This document shows positions 53,251 to 62,316 of a DNA stretch of 64,000 nucleotides, piece after piece. The stretch is from Blautia parvula (lineage in GTDB: Bacteria > Bacillota > Clostridia > Lachnospirales > Lachnospiraceae): NCBI RefSeq assembly GCF_020215665.1, contig NZ_CP084061.1, positions 5,492,501-5,556,500 of the forward strand, written 5' to 3'. Each line of letters begins with the position of its first letter. Position 1 is the stretch's first letter. The translations under genes were made by a program, and so were the position numbers. The notes below the pieces were generated by a model. It did not search any database. It was given only the letters and a program-made list of their open reading frames with translations, and had not been told where the DNA came from.

Positions 53251-54714
53251 ATGAATGTGATGAGAGATACGCTGCTGCGGGTGATACGCCGCAGGGAGAC
53301 GGAATATCAGAACCGGCCGGGCCAGGATAAGTGGAGGCTTCGCTTCCACATCATGCCCCCGGCAGGGTGGCTCAATGACCCGAACGGACTTTGTTTTTAC
53401 AGGGGAAAATACCATTTCTTTTTCCAGTATTCCCCTTTTGACCCGGAAGGCGGGCTGAAAGTGTGGGGAGAATATACCGGCACAGATCTGGTGCACTGGC
53501 AGTATGAGGGAACACCGCTTCTGCCGGACAGCCCCTGGGACTGCCATGGAGTATACTCCGGCTGCGCATTTACGGAGGACGGGCTGCTGGACATCTTTTA
53601 CACGGGAAATGTAAAGCTGGATGGGGATTATGACTATGTGAACAGCGGCAGAGAGGCCAATACGATATATACATGCAGTGAGGATGGCATTCATTTCCGG
53701 GAAAAGGAATGTCTGCTGGAAATGAAAGACTACCCGACAGGATATACCAACCATATCCGTGACCCGAAAGTATGGAAAGCAGGGGATACCTGTTATATGG
53801 TACTGGGCGGCAGGAAAAAGGACAACCGGGGAGCCGTGCTCTTATATGCATCCAAAGATAAAAAACACTGGGAATTTGTAAGAGAAGTGACTACCAGGGA
53901 GCCTTTTGGTTACATGTGGGAGTGTCCGGATGCCTTCTGTCTGGATGGGCAGTGGCTGCTCTCTGTATCGCCCCAGGGGCTGAAAAGAGAAGAGTTTTGC
54001 CGGCAGAATATTTACCAGTCCGGATACTTTATACTACCTGAAAAATGGATGGAAGAAGGGGAGCCGAAAGAGTTCCGGGAATGGGATATGGGATTTGATT
54101 TTTATGCCCCACAGACATTCAGGGATGAAAAGGGAAGACGGATCCTTGTAGGCTGGGCTGGCCTGCCTGATATCAAAGAAGAATACAACAATCCAACGGT
54201 GGAACAGGGGTGGCAGCACGCCTTTACTATACCGAGGGAGCTTAAATGGAAGAATGGAAAAGTGTATCAGTATCCTGTGAAAGAGGCAGAAATGCTGCGG
54301 GAAAAAGAGCTTTTTTCAAGCAGCAGACAGGACCGGGATCCGGAAAAAACACAGGGGATTCTGGTTGAGGATTCCTGCTTTGACTGGGAGATCAAGGAGA
54401 CAGATTCCAGGTCTTTTATCATAATAATAGAAGAGGAATGTGTACTCAAATATGAGGACGGCGTCTTTTTCCTGTCTTTTGAAGGGGCCATGGGAGCCGG
54501 AAGAAAGGTACGAAAAGCGCTTGTACCAAAGCTTTACAGTATCCGTATCCTGGCGGATACCTCACTTATGGAAATTTACCTGAACGAGGGAGAATATGTA
54601 TTCACCTCCAGATATTATACAGAGAGTGACGTAAGGCAGCTTTCGGTCCGGGGCCTGCAAAATGCGGGAAATATCTGGACGATGAAGAAGCAGACATGCT
54701 TAACGGGCTTATGA
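53251..54714 (+). CDS. scrB: Sucrose-6-phosphate hydrolase (GH32)
   Basis: A 487-residue cytoplasmic enzyme that splits sucrose-6-phosphate, the PTS product, into glucose-6-phosphate and fructose. The GH32 motifs are complete: WLNDPNG with the nucleophile Asp 43, FRDP-like IRDPKVW, and the acid/base Glu in MWECPDAF. A beta-sandwich C-terminal domain fills the last ~150 residues. The ribosome binding site is weak (GAGGCGG); the in-frame ATG at 53260 is an alternative start. It is co-transcribed with scrA. Confidence 0.93.
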   Translation: MNVMRDTLLRVIRRRETEYQNRPGQDKWRLRFHIMPPAGWLNDPNGLCFYRGKYHFFFQYSPFDPEGGLKVWGEYTGTDLVHWQYEGTPLLPDSPWDCHGVYSGCAFTEDGLLDIFYTGNVKLDGDYDYVNSGREANTIYTCSEDGIHFREKECLLEMKDYPTGYTNHIRDPKVWKAGDTCYMVLGGRKKDNRGAVLLYASKDKKHWEFVREVTTREPFGYMWECPDAFCLDGQWLLSVSPQGLKREEFCRQNIYQSGYFILPEKWMEEGEPKEFREWDMGFDFYAPQTFRDEKGRRILVGWAGLPDIKEEYNNPTVEQGWQHAFTIPRELKWKNGKVYQYPVKEAEMLREKELFSSSRQDRDPEKTQGILVEDSCFDWEIKETDSRSFIIIIEEECVLKYEDGVFFLSFEGAMGAGRKVRKALVPKLYSIRILADTSLMEIYLNEGEYVFTSRYYTESDVRQLSVRGLQNAGNIWTMKKQTCLTGL

Positions 54715-54731
54715 TAAATGAAACAATAGGT

Positions 54732-54767
54732 GCATGTGCCATTTCACAATAATTATGGCTGACATGC
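54732..54767 (+). other. Imperfect hairpin between scrB and ptsH
   Basis: GCATGTGCCAT (54732-54742) pairs with ATGGC-TG-ACATGC (54755-54767), with a 2-nt bulge. No T-run follows. It may mark an mRNA processing or attenuation point between the sucrose genes and the general PTS genes. Confidence 0.4.
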
Positions 54768-54798
54768 AGCATCAAACCAAAGAAAAGGAGAAAAAAAT

Positions 54799-55047
54799 AT
54801 GGGATCTTTTCATTATGTAATCAAGGACGAAATCGGAATTCACGCAAGACCTGCAGGAATGCTGGCTAAGATGGCAAAAGGTTTTGACAGCGCTGTCACG
54901 ATCACGAAAGGTGAGAAGACTGTGGATGCCTCAAAGCTCATGGCAGTTATGGGACTGGGAGTGAAAAAAGGCGATGAGATCGTCATTTCCACAGACAATA
55001 CAGAGGATTTGGAAATACTCAAAAAGTTCTTTGAGGAGAACCTGTAA
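54799..55047 (+). CDS. ptsH: Phosphocarrier protein HPr
   Basis: An 82-residue phosphocarrier that moves phosphate from Enzyme I to sugar-specific EII proteins. The active His 15 is in GIHARPAGML. At the regulatory site the sequence is DASKLMAVMGLG. By counting from the Met, position 46 is Lys and the Ser is at 45, whereas B. subtilis HPr has Lys 45-Ser 46. Phosphorylation by HPr kinase at the usual place may therefore be lost or shifted. AAAGGAG lies before the ATG. ptsI follows after 40 bp. Confidence 0.94.
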   Translation: MGSFHYVIKDEIGIHARPAGMLAKMAKGFDSAVTITKGEKTVDASKLMAVMGLGVKKGDEIVISTDNTEDLEILKKFFEENL

Positions 55048-55087
55048 ATAAAGGCGCAAAGCATAGGGAAAAGAAAGGAAAGCTATC

Positions 55088-56701
55088 ATGGAGCAGTATA
55101 CCGGAAAATCAATTTATAAAAGTGTTGCGATCGGTCCAGTTTATTTCTATTCCAGAGGTGAACAGCAGGTAAAACGCTGCAAAGCGGAGGACAGCCAGGC
55201 ACAGCTTGAACGCTATGAAACAGCCAGAGACCGTGCGGTGGAGGAACTGCAGCAACTTTACCAAAAGGCGCTGAAGGAAGTCGGGGAAGTCAATGCGGCG
55301 ATTTTTGAGGTACATGCCATGATGCTGGAGGATGAGGATTACAATGATTCTGTAAAGAACATCATCTTTTCCCAGCAGGTCAACGCTGAGTATGCTGTGG
55401 CTGTGACCGGCGATAACTTTGCCCAGATGTTTGCTGAGATGGATGACGAATATTTCAAGGCAAGGGCAGCGGATGTAAAGGACATTTCCGAGCGTGTGGT
55501 GGGTATCCTGTCAAATAAAAGGGCAGGAAGCAGCATAGGCCGGGAGCCGGTCATTGTGATCGCAAAAGACCTGGCGCCCAGTGAGACCGTACAGATGGAC
55601 AAATCCAGGCTGCTGGGCTTTGTGACGGAACTGGGGTCTTCCAATTCCCACACGGCGATCCTTGCCAGGACTATGAATCTTCCCGCACTCATCGGCGTTC
55701 CGGTTAAGGAGGAGTGGAGCGGAAAACTGGCCATAGTGGATGGGTACCAGGGAATTCTCTACATTGATCCGGATGAGGAGACACTGGAAAAAATGCGGAA
55801 AAAACAGCAGGAGGACAGGGAGAGATCCAGACTTCTGCAGCAGTTAAAAGGCAGGCTGACCGTAACCCCGGACGGCAGAAAGATCAATCTCTACGCCAAC
55901 ATCGGCAGTGTATCGGATGTGGCGGCGGTACTGGAAAATGACGCGGAGGGTATCGGACTTTTCCGAAGTGAATTCCTTTACCTGGAAAAGGATACATACC
56001 CCACTGAGGAGGAGCAGTTCCAGAGCTATAAGCTGGCAGCAGAAATGATGGCCGGAAAGAAAGTGATCATCAGGACGCTGGATATCGGTGCGGATAAGCA
56101 GGTAGAGTATTTCCATCTCGGGCAGGAGGAAAACCCTGCTATGGGTTACCGGGCCATCCGTATCTGTCTGGAGGAGCCGGAGGTGTTCAAGACCCAGCTT
56201 CGGGCTATTTTCCGGGCCAGTGCTTACGGAGAGATCGCGGTCATGTATCCCATGATCACCTCTGTGGAGGAAGTGCGCAGGATCAAGGCAATAGTAGAAG
56301 AAGTAAAAGAGGAGCTGGATGCCAGAAATATCCCCTACAAAAATGTGGAACAGGGAATCATGATCGAGACGCCCGCAGCAGCTGTCATCAGCGATATGCT
56401 GGCAAAAGAGGTGGACTTTTTCAGCATTGGGACGAATGATCTGAGTCAGTACACCATGGCGATCGACAGACAGAACCCAAGGCTTGACGCCTTTTATGAC
56501 CCCCATCATCCGGCACTTCTGCGGCTGATACGCATGGTCATTGACAATGGACATGCTCATGGATGCTGGGTCGGAATCTGTGGGGAACTGGGAGCAGACC
56601 TGTCCCTGACAAAAGAGTTTCTGCAGATGGGGATTGATGAACTTTCCGTAGCTCCCGGCATGGTGCTGCAGGTCCGTGAGGCAGTCAGAAAAGCAGAATG
56701 A
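55088..56701 (+). CDS. ptsI: PTS Enzyme I (phosphoenolpyruvate-protein phosphotransferase)
   Basis: A 537-residue cytoplasmic enzyme that takes phosphate from PEP and passes it to HPr. The phospho-His is in GSSNSHTAILARTMNLPA. The PEP-binding barrel has EGIGLFRSEFLYL, IMIETPAAAV and the C-terminal catalytic Cys in VGICGELGAD. Length is close to the usual ~570. It is downstream of ptsH, both placed after the sucrose operon. A terminator follows. Confidence 0.95.
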   Translation: MEQYTGKSIYKSVAIGPVYFYSRGEQQVKRCKAEDSQAQLERYETARDRAVEELQQLYQKALKEVGEVNAAIFEVHAMMLEDEDYNDSVKNIIFSQQVNAEYAVAVTGDNFAQMFAEMDDEYFKARAADVKDISERVVGILSNKRAGSSIGREPVIVIAKDLAPSETVQMDKSRLLGFVTELGSSNSHTAILARTMNLPALIGVPVKEEWSGKLAIVDGYQGILYIDPDEETLEKMRKKQQEDRERSRLLQQLKGRLTVTPDGRKINLYANIGSVSDVAAVLENDAEGIGLFRSEFLYLEKDTYPTEEEQFQSYKLAAEMMAGKKVIIRTLDIGADKQVEYFHLGQEENPAMGYRAIRICLEEPEVFKTQLRAIFRASAYGEIAVMYPMITSVEEVRRIKAIVEEVKEELDARNIPYKNVEQGIMIETPAAAVISDMLAKEVDFFSIGTNDLSQYTMAIDRQNPRLDAFYDPHHPALLRLIRMVIDNGHAHGCWVGICGELGADLSLTKEFLQMGIDELSVAPGMVLQVREAVRKAE

Positions 56702-56749
56702 CAGGCCCATAATACAGCAGGGGAACTGAGAAAATATATGAGAATGTGG

Positions 56750-56787
56750 AGGCGCATATGGTCCGGGACTGTATGCGCCTTTAATTT
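56750..56787 (+). terminator. Intrinsic terminator of the pts genes
   Basis: AGGCGCATA (56750-56758) pairs with TATGCGCCT (56772-56780), followed by TTAATTT. Confidence 0.72.
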
Positions 56788-56800
56788 ATTGCAGGGCATC

Positions 56801-56829
56801 TTGACACCTGTTTGCCTGAGTGCTACACT
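56801..56829 (+). promoter_or_regulatory. Promoter of the ABC-2 exporter operon
   Basis: A perfect TTGACA (56801-56806), a 17-bp spacer ending in TGC, and TACACT (56824-56829), which makes an extended -10. The start site would give a leader of about 90 nt. Confidence 0.78.
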
Positions 56830-56835
56830 AAAGTT

Positions 56836-56899
56836 CCTTTCCCGGTAAAGGGAAGGCTCTGCCACGGGTTTCCCCGGCAAAATCCAGGGATATCGTGGC
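56836..56899 (+). other. Structured 5' leader of the ABC-2 exporter operon
   Basis: The leader can fold into a hairpin (CCTTTCCC 56836-56843 with GGGAAGG 56850-56856) and a longer stem (GCCACG 56861-56866 with CGTGGC 56894-56899) enclosing a GGG/CCC-containing loop. It does not match a riboswitch class I can recognise. The ribosome binding site follows the second stem, at about 56911. Confidence 0.35.
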
Positions 56900-56925
56900 T
56901 TGCCAAAACCAGGAGGAAAAACAAA

Positions 56926-57714
56926 ATGATCGAAGTGCAGCACCTGTGCAAGACGTTCCGTGTGGCCAGACGCGGAGCCGGTTTTGGGCAGGCAGTGAAG
57001 ACTCTGTTCCATCGGGAATACGAGGAAGTGAAAGCGCTGGATGACGTCTCCTTTTCCATCAGCGAGGGAGAAATGGTTGGGTATATCGGACCAAACGGCG
57101 CGGGAAAGTCATCCACCATCAAAATCCTCAGCGGAATCCTCACACCGGACAGCGGTGTGTGCAGCATCAACGGGAGGATTCCATGGAAGAACCGGACTGC
57201 CCATGTAAAGGATATCGGGGTTGTCTTCGGGCAGCGGACGCAGCTTTGGTGGGACGTGCCGGTTATTGATTCTTATGAGCTTCTGAAAGATATTTACAGT
57301 ATATCCGAAGATACATATCAGGCCAATCTGGAGGAGCTTACATCTCTGCTGAATTTGTCGGAACTATTGAAAACACCGGCCAGACAGTTGTCACTTGGCC
57401 AGAGAATGCGCTGTGAGATCGCGGCGTCTCTGCTTCACAGCCCTAAAATCCTGTTTCTGGATGAGCCAACTATTGGTTTGGACGCAGTTTCAAAACTGGC
57501 AGTACGGGATTTCATCGTCAAATGCAATGAAAAATACCGAACAACGGTGATACTGACCACCCACGACATGCAGGACATTGAGGCGCTGACAGACAGGATC
57601 ATTCTCATCGGAAAGGGAAAAATCCTGCTGGATGGTACGCTGGATGACATACCGGGGGCGGACAGGGGGCTGGACCAGGCAGTGGCGGATCTGTACCGCC
57701 GTTTCCGGATATAA
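56926..57714 (+). CDS. ABC-2 exporter ATP-binding protein
   Basis: A 262-residue ATPase of the DUF990-associated exporter group. The N-terminal segment FRVARRGAGFGQAVKTLFHR before Walker A is usual for this group. Walker A is GPNGAGKSST, the signature is QLSLGQRMR and Walker B is ILFLDEPTIGLDA. The ATG at 56926 has AGGAGG upstream; an earlier in-frame start at 56812 overlaps the promoter. It is followed by two membrane partners. Confidence 0.93.
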   Translation: MIEVQHLCKTFRVARRGAGFGQAVKTLFHREYEEVKALDDVSFSISEGEMVGYIGPNGAGKSSTIKILSGILTPDSGVCSINGRIPWKNRTAHVKDIGVVFGQRTQLWWDVPVIDSYELLKDIYSISEDTYQANLEELTSLLNLSELLKTPARQLSLGQRMRCEIAASLLHSPKILFLDEPTIGLDAVSKLAVRDFIVKCNEKYRTTVILTTHDMQDIEALTDRIILIGKGKILLDGTLDDIPGADRGLDQAVADLYRRFRI

Positions 57715-57727
57715 GGAGGCGGTGTGT

Positions 57728-58531
57728 ATGAGAAAATATCTGTCCTTTTTCAGAATCCGTTTCTCCATGGGCCTTCAGTACCGGGCAGCGGCGGCAGCGG
57801 GAATCGTGACGCAGTTTGTATGGGGTGGGATGGAGGTGCTGGTGTTTCGGGCCTTTTACCGGGCAGACCCGGGAGCATTTCCCATGACACTGCAGGCGAC
57901 CTGTTCCTACATATGGCTTCAGCAGGCTTTTCTGGCCCTGTTCATGGCCTGGCTTATGGAGAATGAGATTTTTGACTGCATTAAAAACGGAAATGTGTCC
58001 TACGAAATGTGCCGTCCCATGGATATCTATACCATGTGGTTTACAAGGAGTGCTGCCAACCGGATATCCAAGGCGGTTCTGCGGTGTATGCCAATCCTTT
58101 TGGCTGCGGGATTCCTGCCTGCCCCTTATGGAATGACACTGCCGGTCTCCCCAAAAGCAGCGGTTCTGTTTTTGACGGGAATGCTTCTGGGCTTTTTGGT
58201 GGTTGTAGCTTTTTGTATGTTAGTCTATGTGGTCACATTTTTTACGATTTCACCGGACGGAGTACGGATGGTGGCTGTCTCCGCAGTAGAGCTGCTGGCG
58301 GGGAGCATCATTCCCCTTCCGTTTTTTCCTGACTCTGTGAGAACGGTTCTGGAGCTTCTGCCTTTTGCCTCCATGCAGAATGTGCCGCTGCGCATTTACA
58401 GCGGCGATCTGGCAGGCGAAGCCGCGGTTTTGGCGCTGGCGCTGCAGGTGTTCTGGCTGGCAGTTCTGGTCCTCTTAGGCAAACTTCTGATGCGCAGGGC
58501 AGAGAAGAAGATCACAGTGCAGGGAGGATGA
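57728..58531 (+). CDS. ABC-2 exporter permease (DUF990 type), first
   Basis: A 267-residue membrane protein with six hydrophobic helices. Its YLSFFRIRFSMGLQYRAA start and LMENEIFDCIKNGNVSYEMCRP segment fit the DUF990/ABC-2 family. AGGAGG lies 10 nt before the ATG at 57728; the frame extends upstream but without a site. It sits 13 bp after the ATPase and 4 bp before the second permease, so the three genes form one exporter. The substrate is unknown. Confidence 0.88.
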   Translation: MRKYLSFFRIRFSMGLQYRAAAAAGIVTQFVWGGMEVLVFRAFYRADPGAFPMTLQATCSYIWLQQAFLALFMAWLMENEIFDCIKNGNVSYEMCRPMDIYTMWFTRSAANRISKAVLRCMPILLAAGFLPAPYGMTLPVSPKAAVLFLTGMLLGFLVVVAFCMLVYVVTFFTISPDGVRMVAVSAVELLAGSIIPLPFFPDSVRTVLELLPFASMQNVPLRIYSGDLAGEAAVLALALQVFWLAVLVLLGKLLMRRAEKKITVQGG

Positions 58532-58535
58532 GAGG

Positions 58536-59321
58536 ATGGGATATCTACGGTTATATAAGAAGTATCTGCAGATTCAGATACAGAGTATGATGCAGTATAA
58601 AGCGTCCTTCTGCCTGACGGCTGTGGGGCAGTTTCTGGTGTCCTTTAATGTGTTTCTGGGCGTGTATTTTATGTTTCAGAGGTTTCATGAGGTGGAGGGA
58701 TTTACATACAGTCAGGTGCTTCTGTGCTTTGCTGTCACACTGATGGAATTTTCCCTGGCGGAGGCATTTGCCAGAGGGTTTGATACGTTTTCTTCTATTA
58801 TCAGCAATGGGGAATTTGACAGGATCATGGTGCGTCCGAGGAATGAAATATTTCAGGTGCTGGCAAGTAAGATCGAGCTTACCAGAATCGGAAGAATGCT
58901 GCAGGCTGTGGTGATGTTTGCCTATGGAATTGCCAAAAGCCATGTGGAATGGACCTGGGATAAAGTGCTGACTGTGGTGTTTATGCTGCTTGGCGGAACG
59001 GCTGTCTTTACAGGGATTTTTCTGATATATGCTGCGATCTGCTTTTTTACCATTGAAGGGCTGGAATTCATGAATGTGCTTACGGACGGGGCGCGTGAGT
59101 ATGGGAAATATCCGGTTGCCATTTATGGGAAAAGGGTGCTGCAGTTCTGTACTTTTGTTGTGCCCTATGCACTGATTCAGTATTATCCGATCTGCTATAT
59201 CCTTGACAAGGACAGCAGGGGATTTTACATGTTTCTGCCGCTTTTGGGAGGCGTATTTTTGCTGCCGTGCTTCGGGCTGTGGAAACTGGGGGTGAGGCAT
59301 TATAAATCGGTTGGAAGCTGA
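58536..59321 (+). CDS. ABC-2 exporter permease (DUF990 type), second
   Basis: A 261-residue membrane protein with six hydrophobic helices, related in layout to the preceding permease (SIISNGEFDRIMVRPRNEIF matches its KNGNVSYEMCRP region). GGAGG lies before the ATG. It is the last gene of the exporter operon; the convergent LysR gene and a shared hairpin follow. Confidence 0.88.
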   Translation: MGYLRLYKKYLQIQIQSMMQYKASFCLTAVGQFLVSFNVFLGVYFMFQRFHEVEGFTYSQVLLCFAVTLMEFSLAEAFARGFDTFSSIISNGEFDRIMVRPRNEIFQVLASKIELTRIGRMLQAVVMFAYGIAKSHVEWTWDKVLTVVFMLLGGTAVFTGIFLIYAAICFFTIEGLEFMNVLTDGAREYGKYPVAIYGKRVLQFCTFVVPYALIQYYPICYILDKDSRGFYMFLPLLGGVFLLPCFGLWKLGVRHYKSVGS

Positions 59322-59333
59322 GAATAAAACGAA

Positions 59334-59370
59334 CCCCTCCCGGCAGCATGGGATGCTGTGCCAGGAGGGG
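59334..59370 (-). terminator. Terminator between the exporter and LysR genes
   Basis: CCCCTCC (59334-59340) pairs with GGAGGGG (59364-59370), extended inward by GGCAGCAT with ATGCTGTGCC. The minus-strand tail is T-rich (TTCGTTTTATTC), so it mainly stops the LysR transcript. Confidence 0.7.
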
Positions 59371-59382
59371 CAGTGATGCAGC

Positions 59383-60288
59383 TTACATATCTCCGACGAT
59401 ATCCTGCAGCGCCTCTAAAAAGCGAAGCGCCAGCTTGCTGATCATCATATGTTCATTGCGTATCTGTCCCACAGTAAGTTTTTCCTGGCCGTATATGGGA
59501 ATATAGACCCAGCTCTCATCATGCAGGGTGCCAGGATAAGGGCCTGCTGTGATACAGTAGGCGTCACTGTTAAGCATCAGACTGGTGGCGCTGGACCGGT
59601 CTGACACGATCAGATGTTTTTTGATGTGAAAGGGCTCCAGTATAATTTCCGACATGGAATAAGTATTACTGTGGCTCTGATTATAGGAAAGAAAAGGATA
59701 CGGAGCCAGATCCGGCAGGGTAAGGCCCGTCCTCTTTCCCAGGGGATGATCTCTCCGCATACAGGCATAAGGCAATGTTTCAAATATGGGTTCAAAGATC
59801 AGATGCGCCTCTTTGAGGACACGTCTTATGACCGTGCTGTTTAACGGGCTCAGATACAAAAGCCCCACCTCACTTTTCAATGAATGTACATTATCAATGA
59901 TGTCCTGAGTCTGTGTCTCAATGTACATAAATTCATATAATTCGTCTTTTACGGAATCAACTACCTTTGAAAACGCCTCAGAGGCAAAGGGATAGTGCTG
60001 GGAACTGACCGTAAAATAGTGTTTGTTCACACTTCCGATCTCGTATCTCTTTTCCAATGTATCCATCTGCTGAAGTACCTGTCTGGCATAAGCCAGAAAC
60101 TCAGTGCCTTCGTCTGTAAACAATACACCCCGGGGTGTGCGGACAAATAATGATTTTTGAATTTCTTTCTCCAATTCGGCAATGGCCTTTGAGAGGCTGG
60201 GCTGGGCAATATATAATTCCCGGGCGGCTTTGCTCAGCGAGCCGCATTCGGCTATAGAAGCCACATATCTTAATTGTTGTAGTGTCAT
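59383..60288 (-). CDS. LysR-family transcriptional regulator
   Basis: A 301-residue regulator. The N-terminal winged helix is standard (LRYVASIAECGSLSKAARE, then QPSLSKAIAELEKEI), and a two-lobed effector-binding domain follows from about residue 90. It is divergent from the BCCT transporter and aconitase X genes, the classic arrangement for a LysR activator of a catabolic operon induced by its substrate. Confidence 0.93.
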   Translation of the reverse strand: MTLQQLRYVASIAECGSLSKAARELYIAQPSLSKAIAELEKEIQKSLFVRTPRGVLFTDEGTEFLAYARQVLQQMDTLEKRYEIGSVNKHYFTVSSQHYPFASEAFSKVVDSVKDELYEFMYIETQTQDIIDNVHSLKSEVGLLYLSPLNSTVIRRVLKEAHLIFEPIFETLPYACMRRDHPLGKRTGLTLPDLAPYPFLSYNQSHSNTYSMSEIILEPFHIKKHLIVSDRSSATSLMLNSDAYCITAGPYPGTLHDESWVYIPIYGQEKLTVGQIRNEHMMISKLALRFLEALQDIVGDM

Positions 60289-60646
60289 AGAAACCTTCCT
60301 TCAGCATATCGCTGATAATATCACGAAAAATACACACTCTAAACACAAGATGACTGTAAACTTGATGGATTGGAAATTAGTTTGAATCATTCTATCATAG
60401 AGTACCTATAGTTTCAAGTTATGGCTGGTAAATCCTTTTAACTATTTGAATTTTTGCTAGTTTCATTTTATCATAAGTTTAATCAGAAAAACATAAAACT
60501 ATTTCAAAAAACAAAAAAATATTTCATAGAATTACAAAAGTGAAACAAAGTTCTTATGAAAGAAGGGTGTCCGGAAACTTTTCTATTATGAGAATGGAAA
60601 AGTTTATGTTTTTTTGCGCCGGTTGGGTAAACAGAATCACAATGTT

Positions 60647-60664
60647 ATATCAGCGCTGATATAG
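60647..60664. promoter_or_regulatory. Perfect 18-bp palindrome in the LysR/BCCT intergenic region
   Basis: TATATCAGCGCTGATATA is fully symmetric and lies 54 bp before the transporter start codon, overlapping possible -10 sequences (TATAGT, TATAAC). It is a good candidate binding site for the divergent LysR protein. The rest of the 430-bp region (60289-60718) is AT-rich and holds no gene I can support. Confidence 0.55.
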
Positions 60665-60718
60665 TATAACGGCAAGGGCTCACCGTGAAGGTGTTTGACA
60701 AAAGTAGGGAGGTAAAAG

Positions 60719-62287
60719 ATGAAGAATGTAGAAACAAAAAAACACAAAAAGGGTTCGATCAACAGTCTGGCGTTCTGGCCCGCTTTTGCAGGCTTAATAC
60801 TATTACTGCTTATAGGAATCTTTTTTAAAGAACAGTTAGCTTCTGTTCTGAATACCATGCTGTACAGTATGGCGGATAAAATAGGGTGGGTCATTAACCT
60901 GTTCGCCCTGGTATGTTTTTTGATCGTCATGTATATCATGATAAGTAAATTTGGCGATATCAAGATCGGAGGAAAAGACGCGAAGCCGGAATTTACCAAA
61001 TTTCACTGGATCGCCATGACTATCTGCGGAAGCATTGGCACAGGGCTGTTGTTCTGGGCCATGGGAGAACCGCTTTATAACTTTTTTGAGCCGCCGGCAT
61101 ATGCCGGCTGCCAGCCTGGAACTCGTGATGCTGCGATCTTCTCGATCTCTCAGGTTATGTGGCAGTGGTCTTTTGTTGAATTTGCGCTGTATGGAGCCTG
61201 TTCTGTGGCCTTTACGGTTGCTGTTTATAACCGCCGTAAAAAACTTCAGTTCAACTCCGTATTAGACCCGGTTTTCGGCCGCCGTCAATGGCTGGAGACA
61301 CTGATTCATGGAGTCATGATATTTGCCATGGTCGGAGGATGCGCTAACTCCATGGGTGTTGGTCTGATGCAGATCGGTGCCGGACTGGAATCTGCATTTG
61401 GAATCAGCCAGTCAAATTTTGTGTATTTTTTAGTAGCTGCCTTTATCGGTGTGATGTTTGTCATTATGAGTGTTTCCGGTATTCATAAAGGACTGAAATA
61501 TGTATCTACAATCACATTTTTCATTTTCTGCGCCCTGCTGGTTTATGTATTTATCTGTGGTGATACTGCATTTATCGGCAAACTTACCACAGAGTCCTTT
61601 GGTAAGATACTGGATAACTGGGGGTCTAAGACGTTAGTCAACAATACCCTTTCAGATGATACCTGGTATGCCAACTGGATCGTCCAGTATTGGTCTTCTT
61701 TTATTTTGTACTGCCCGGTATTTGGTATGTTTTTCTGCAGGATGGCAAAAGGACGTACCCTTCGGGAGTTCCTGGTAGTCAATGTTATTATCCCTGCGAT
61801 CTTCTGTATCACCTGGATAGGTATCTTCGGCGGACAGACCATCAGTCTGCAGACCAGCGGTACCATGGATGTATGGGGAATGGTGCAGGATTACGGAATG
61901 CAGGCAACGGTATTCCAGATCATCAAGTCACTGCCGATTGGAAATATCGTGCAGATTGTATTTATCATAGCGATCATTGGTTCCTTCACAACAATGGCAG
62001 ACCCCATTGCTTCCGTGCTTGCCACCATGTCTGTACATAATCTGACCGTGGATGATGAAGCACCGAAAAAATTCAAGATCATCATGGGTCTGCTGATCAC
62101 AGCTACCGCCTATACGACCGTTGCAACAGATGGTGTCAATGCGGTAAAAGCCATGTATGTTATCCTGGGGGCGCCGATTATGCTGATTGTGGGAATCTGT
62201 ATTTTTTCCTTCTTTAAGCAGGCAAAAGAGATCCAAAAATATCCCAATGACATGCTGCCGGAATCAGAAAAAAGTGATGAAGAATAA
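60719..62287 (+). CDS. BCCT-family transporter
   Basis: A 522-residue permease with 12 helices, related to betaine/carnitine/choline transporters. GSIGTGLLFWAMGEPLYNF and FGMFFCRMAKGRTLREF match family landmarks. The signature normally rich in Trp (WTxFYWAWW) reads WIVQYWSSF here, and the usual FHWG segment reads MWQWSFVEFALYG. The substrate site is therefore probably altered. GGGAGG lies 7 nt before the ATG. It starts an operon with aconitase X 29 bp downstream. Confidence 0.9.
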   Translation: MKNVETKKHKKGSINSLAFWPAFAGLILLLLIGIFFKEQLASVLNTMLYSMADKIGWVINLFALVCFLIVMYIMISKFGDIKIGGKDAKPEFTKFHWIAMTICGSIGTGLLFWAMGEPLYNFFEPPAYAGCQPGTRDAAIFSISQVMWQWSFVEFALYGACSVAFTVAVYNRRKKLQFNSVLDPVFGRRQWLETLIHGVMIFAMVGGCANSMGVGLMQIGAGLESAFGISQSNFVYFLVAAFIGVMFVIMSVSGIHKGLKYVSTITFFIFCALLVYVFICGDTAFIGKLTTESFGKILDNWGSKTLVNNTLSDDTWYANWIVQYWSSFILYCPVFGMFFCRMAKGRTLREFLVVNVIIPAIFCITWIGIFGGQTISLQTSGTMDVWGMVQDYGMQATVFQIIKSLPIGNIVQIVFIIAIIGSFTTMADPIASVLATMSVHNLTVDDEAPKKFKIIMGLLITATAYTTVATDGVNAVKAMYVILGAPIMLIVGICIFSFFKQAKEIQKYPNDMLPESEKSDEE

Positions 62288-62316
62288 AAATAGTATGAGA
62301 AAAGAGAGGTATTCCT

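Noticed and set aside
51190-53754. Two ~360-residue antisense frames over the sucrose PTS and hydrolase genes.
   Set aside because: The plus-strand genes carry complete catalytic motifs. The antisense frames have no recognisable domain and low-complexity His/Arg-rich composition.
55844-56710. A 288-residue antisense frame over ptsI.
   Set aside because: Enzyme I is intact on the plus strand, and this frame shows no motif or binding site.
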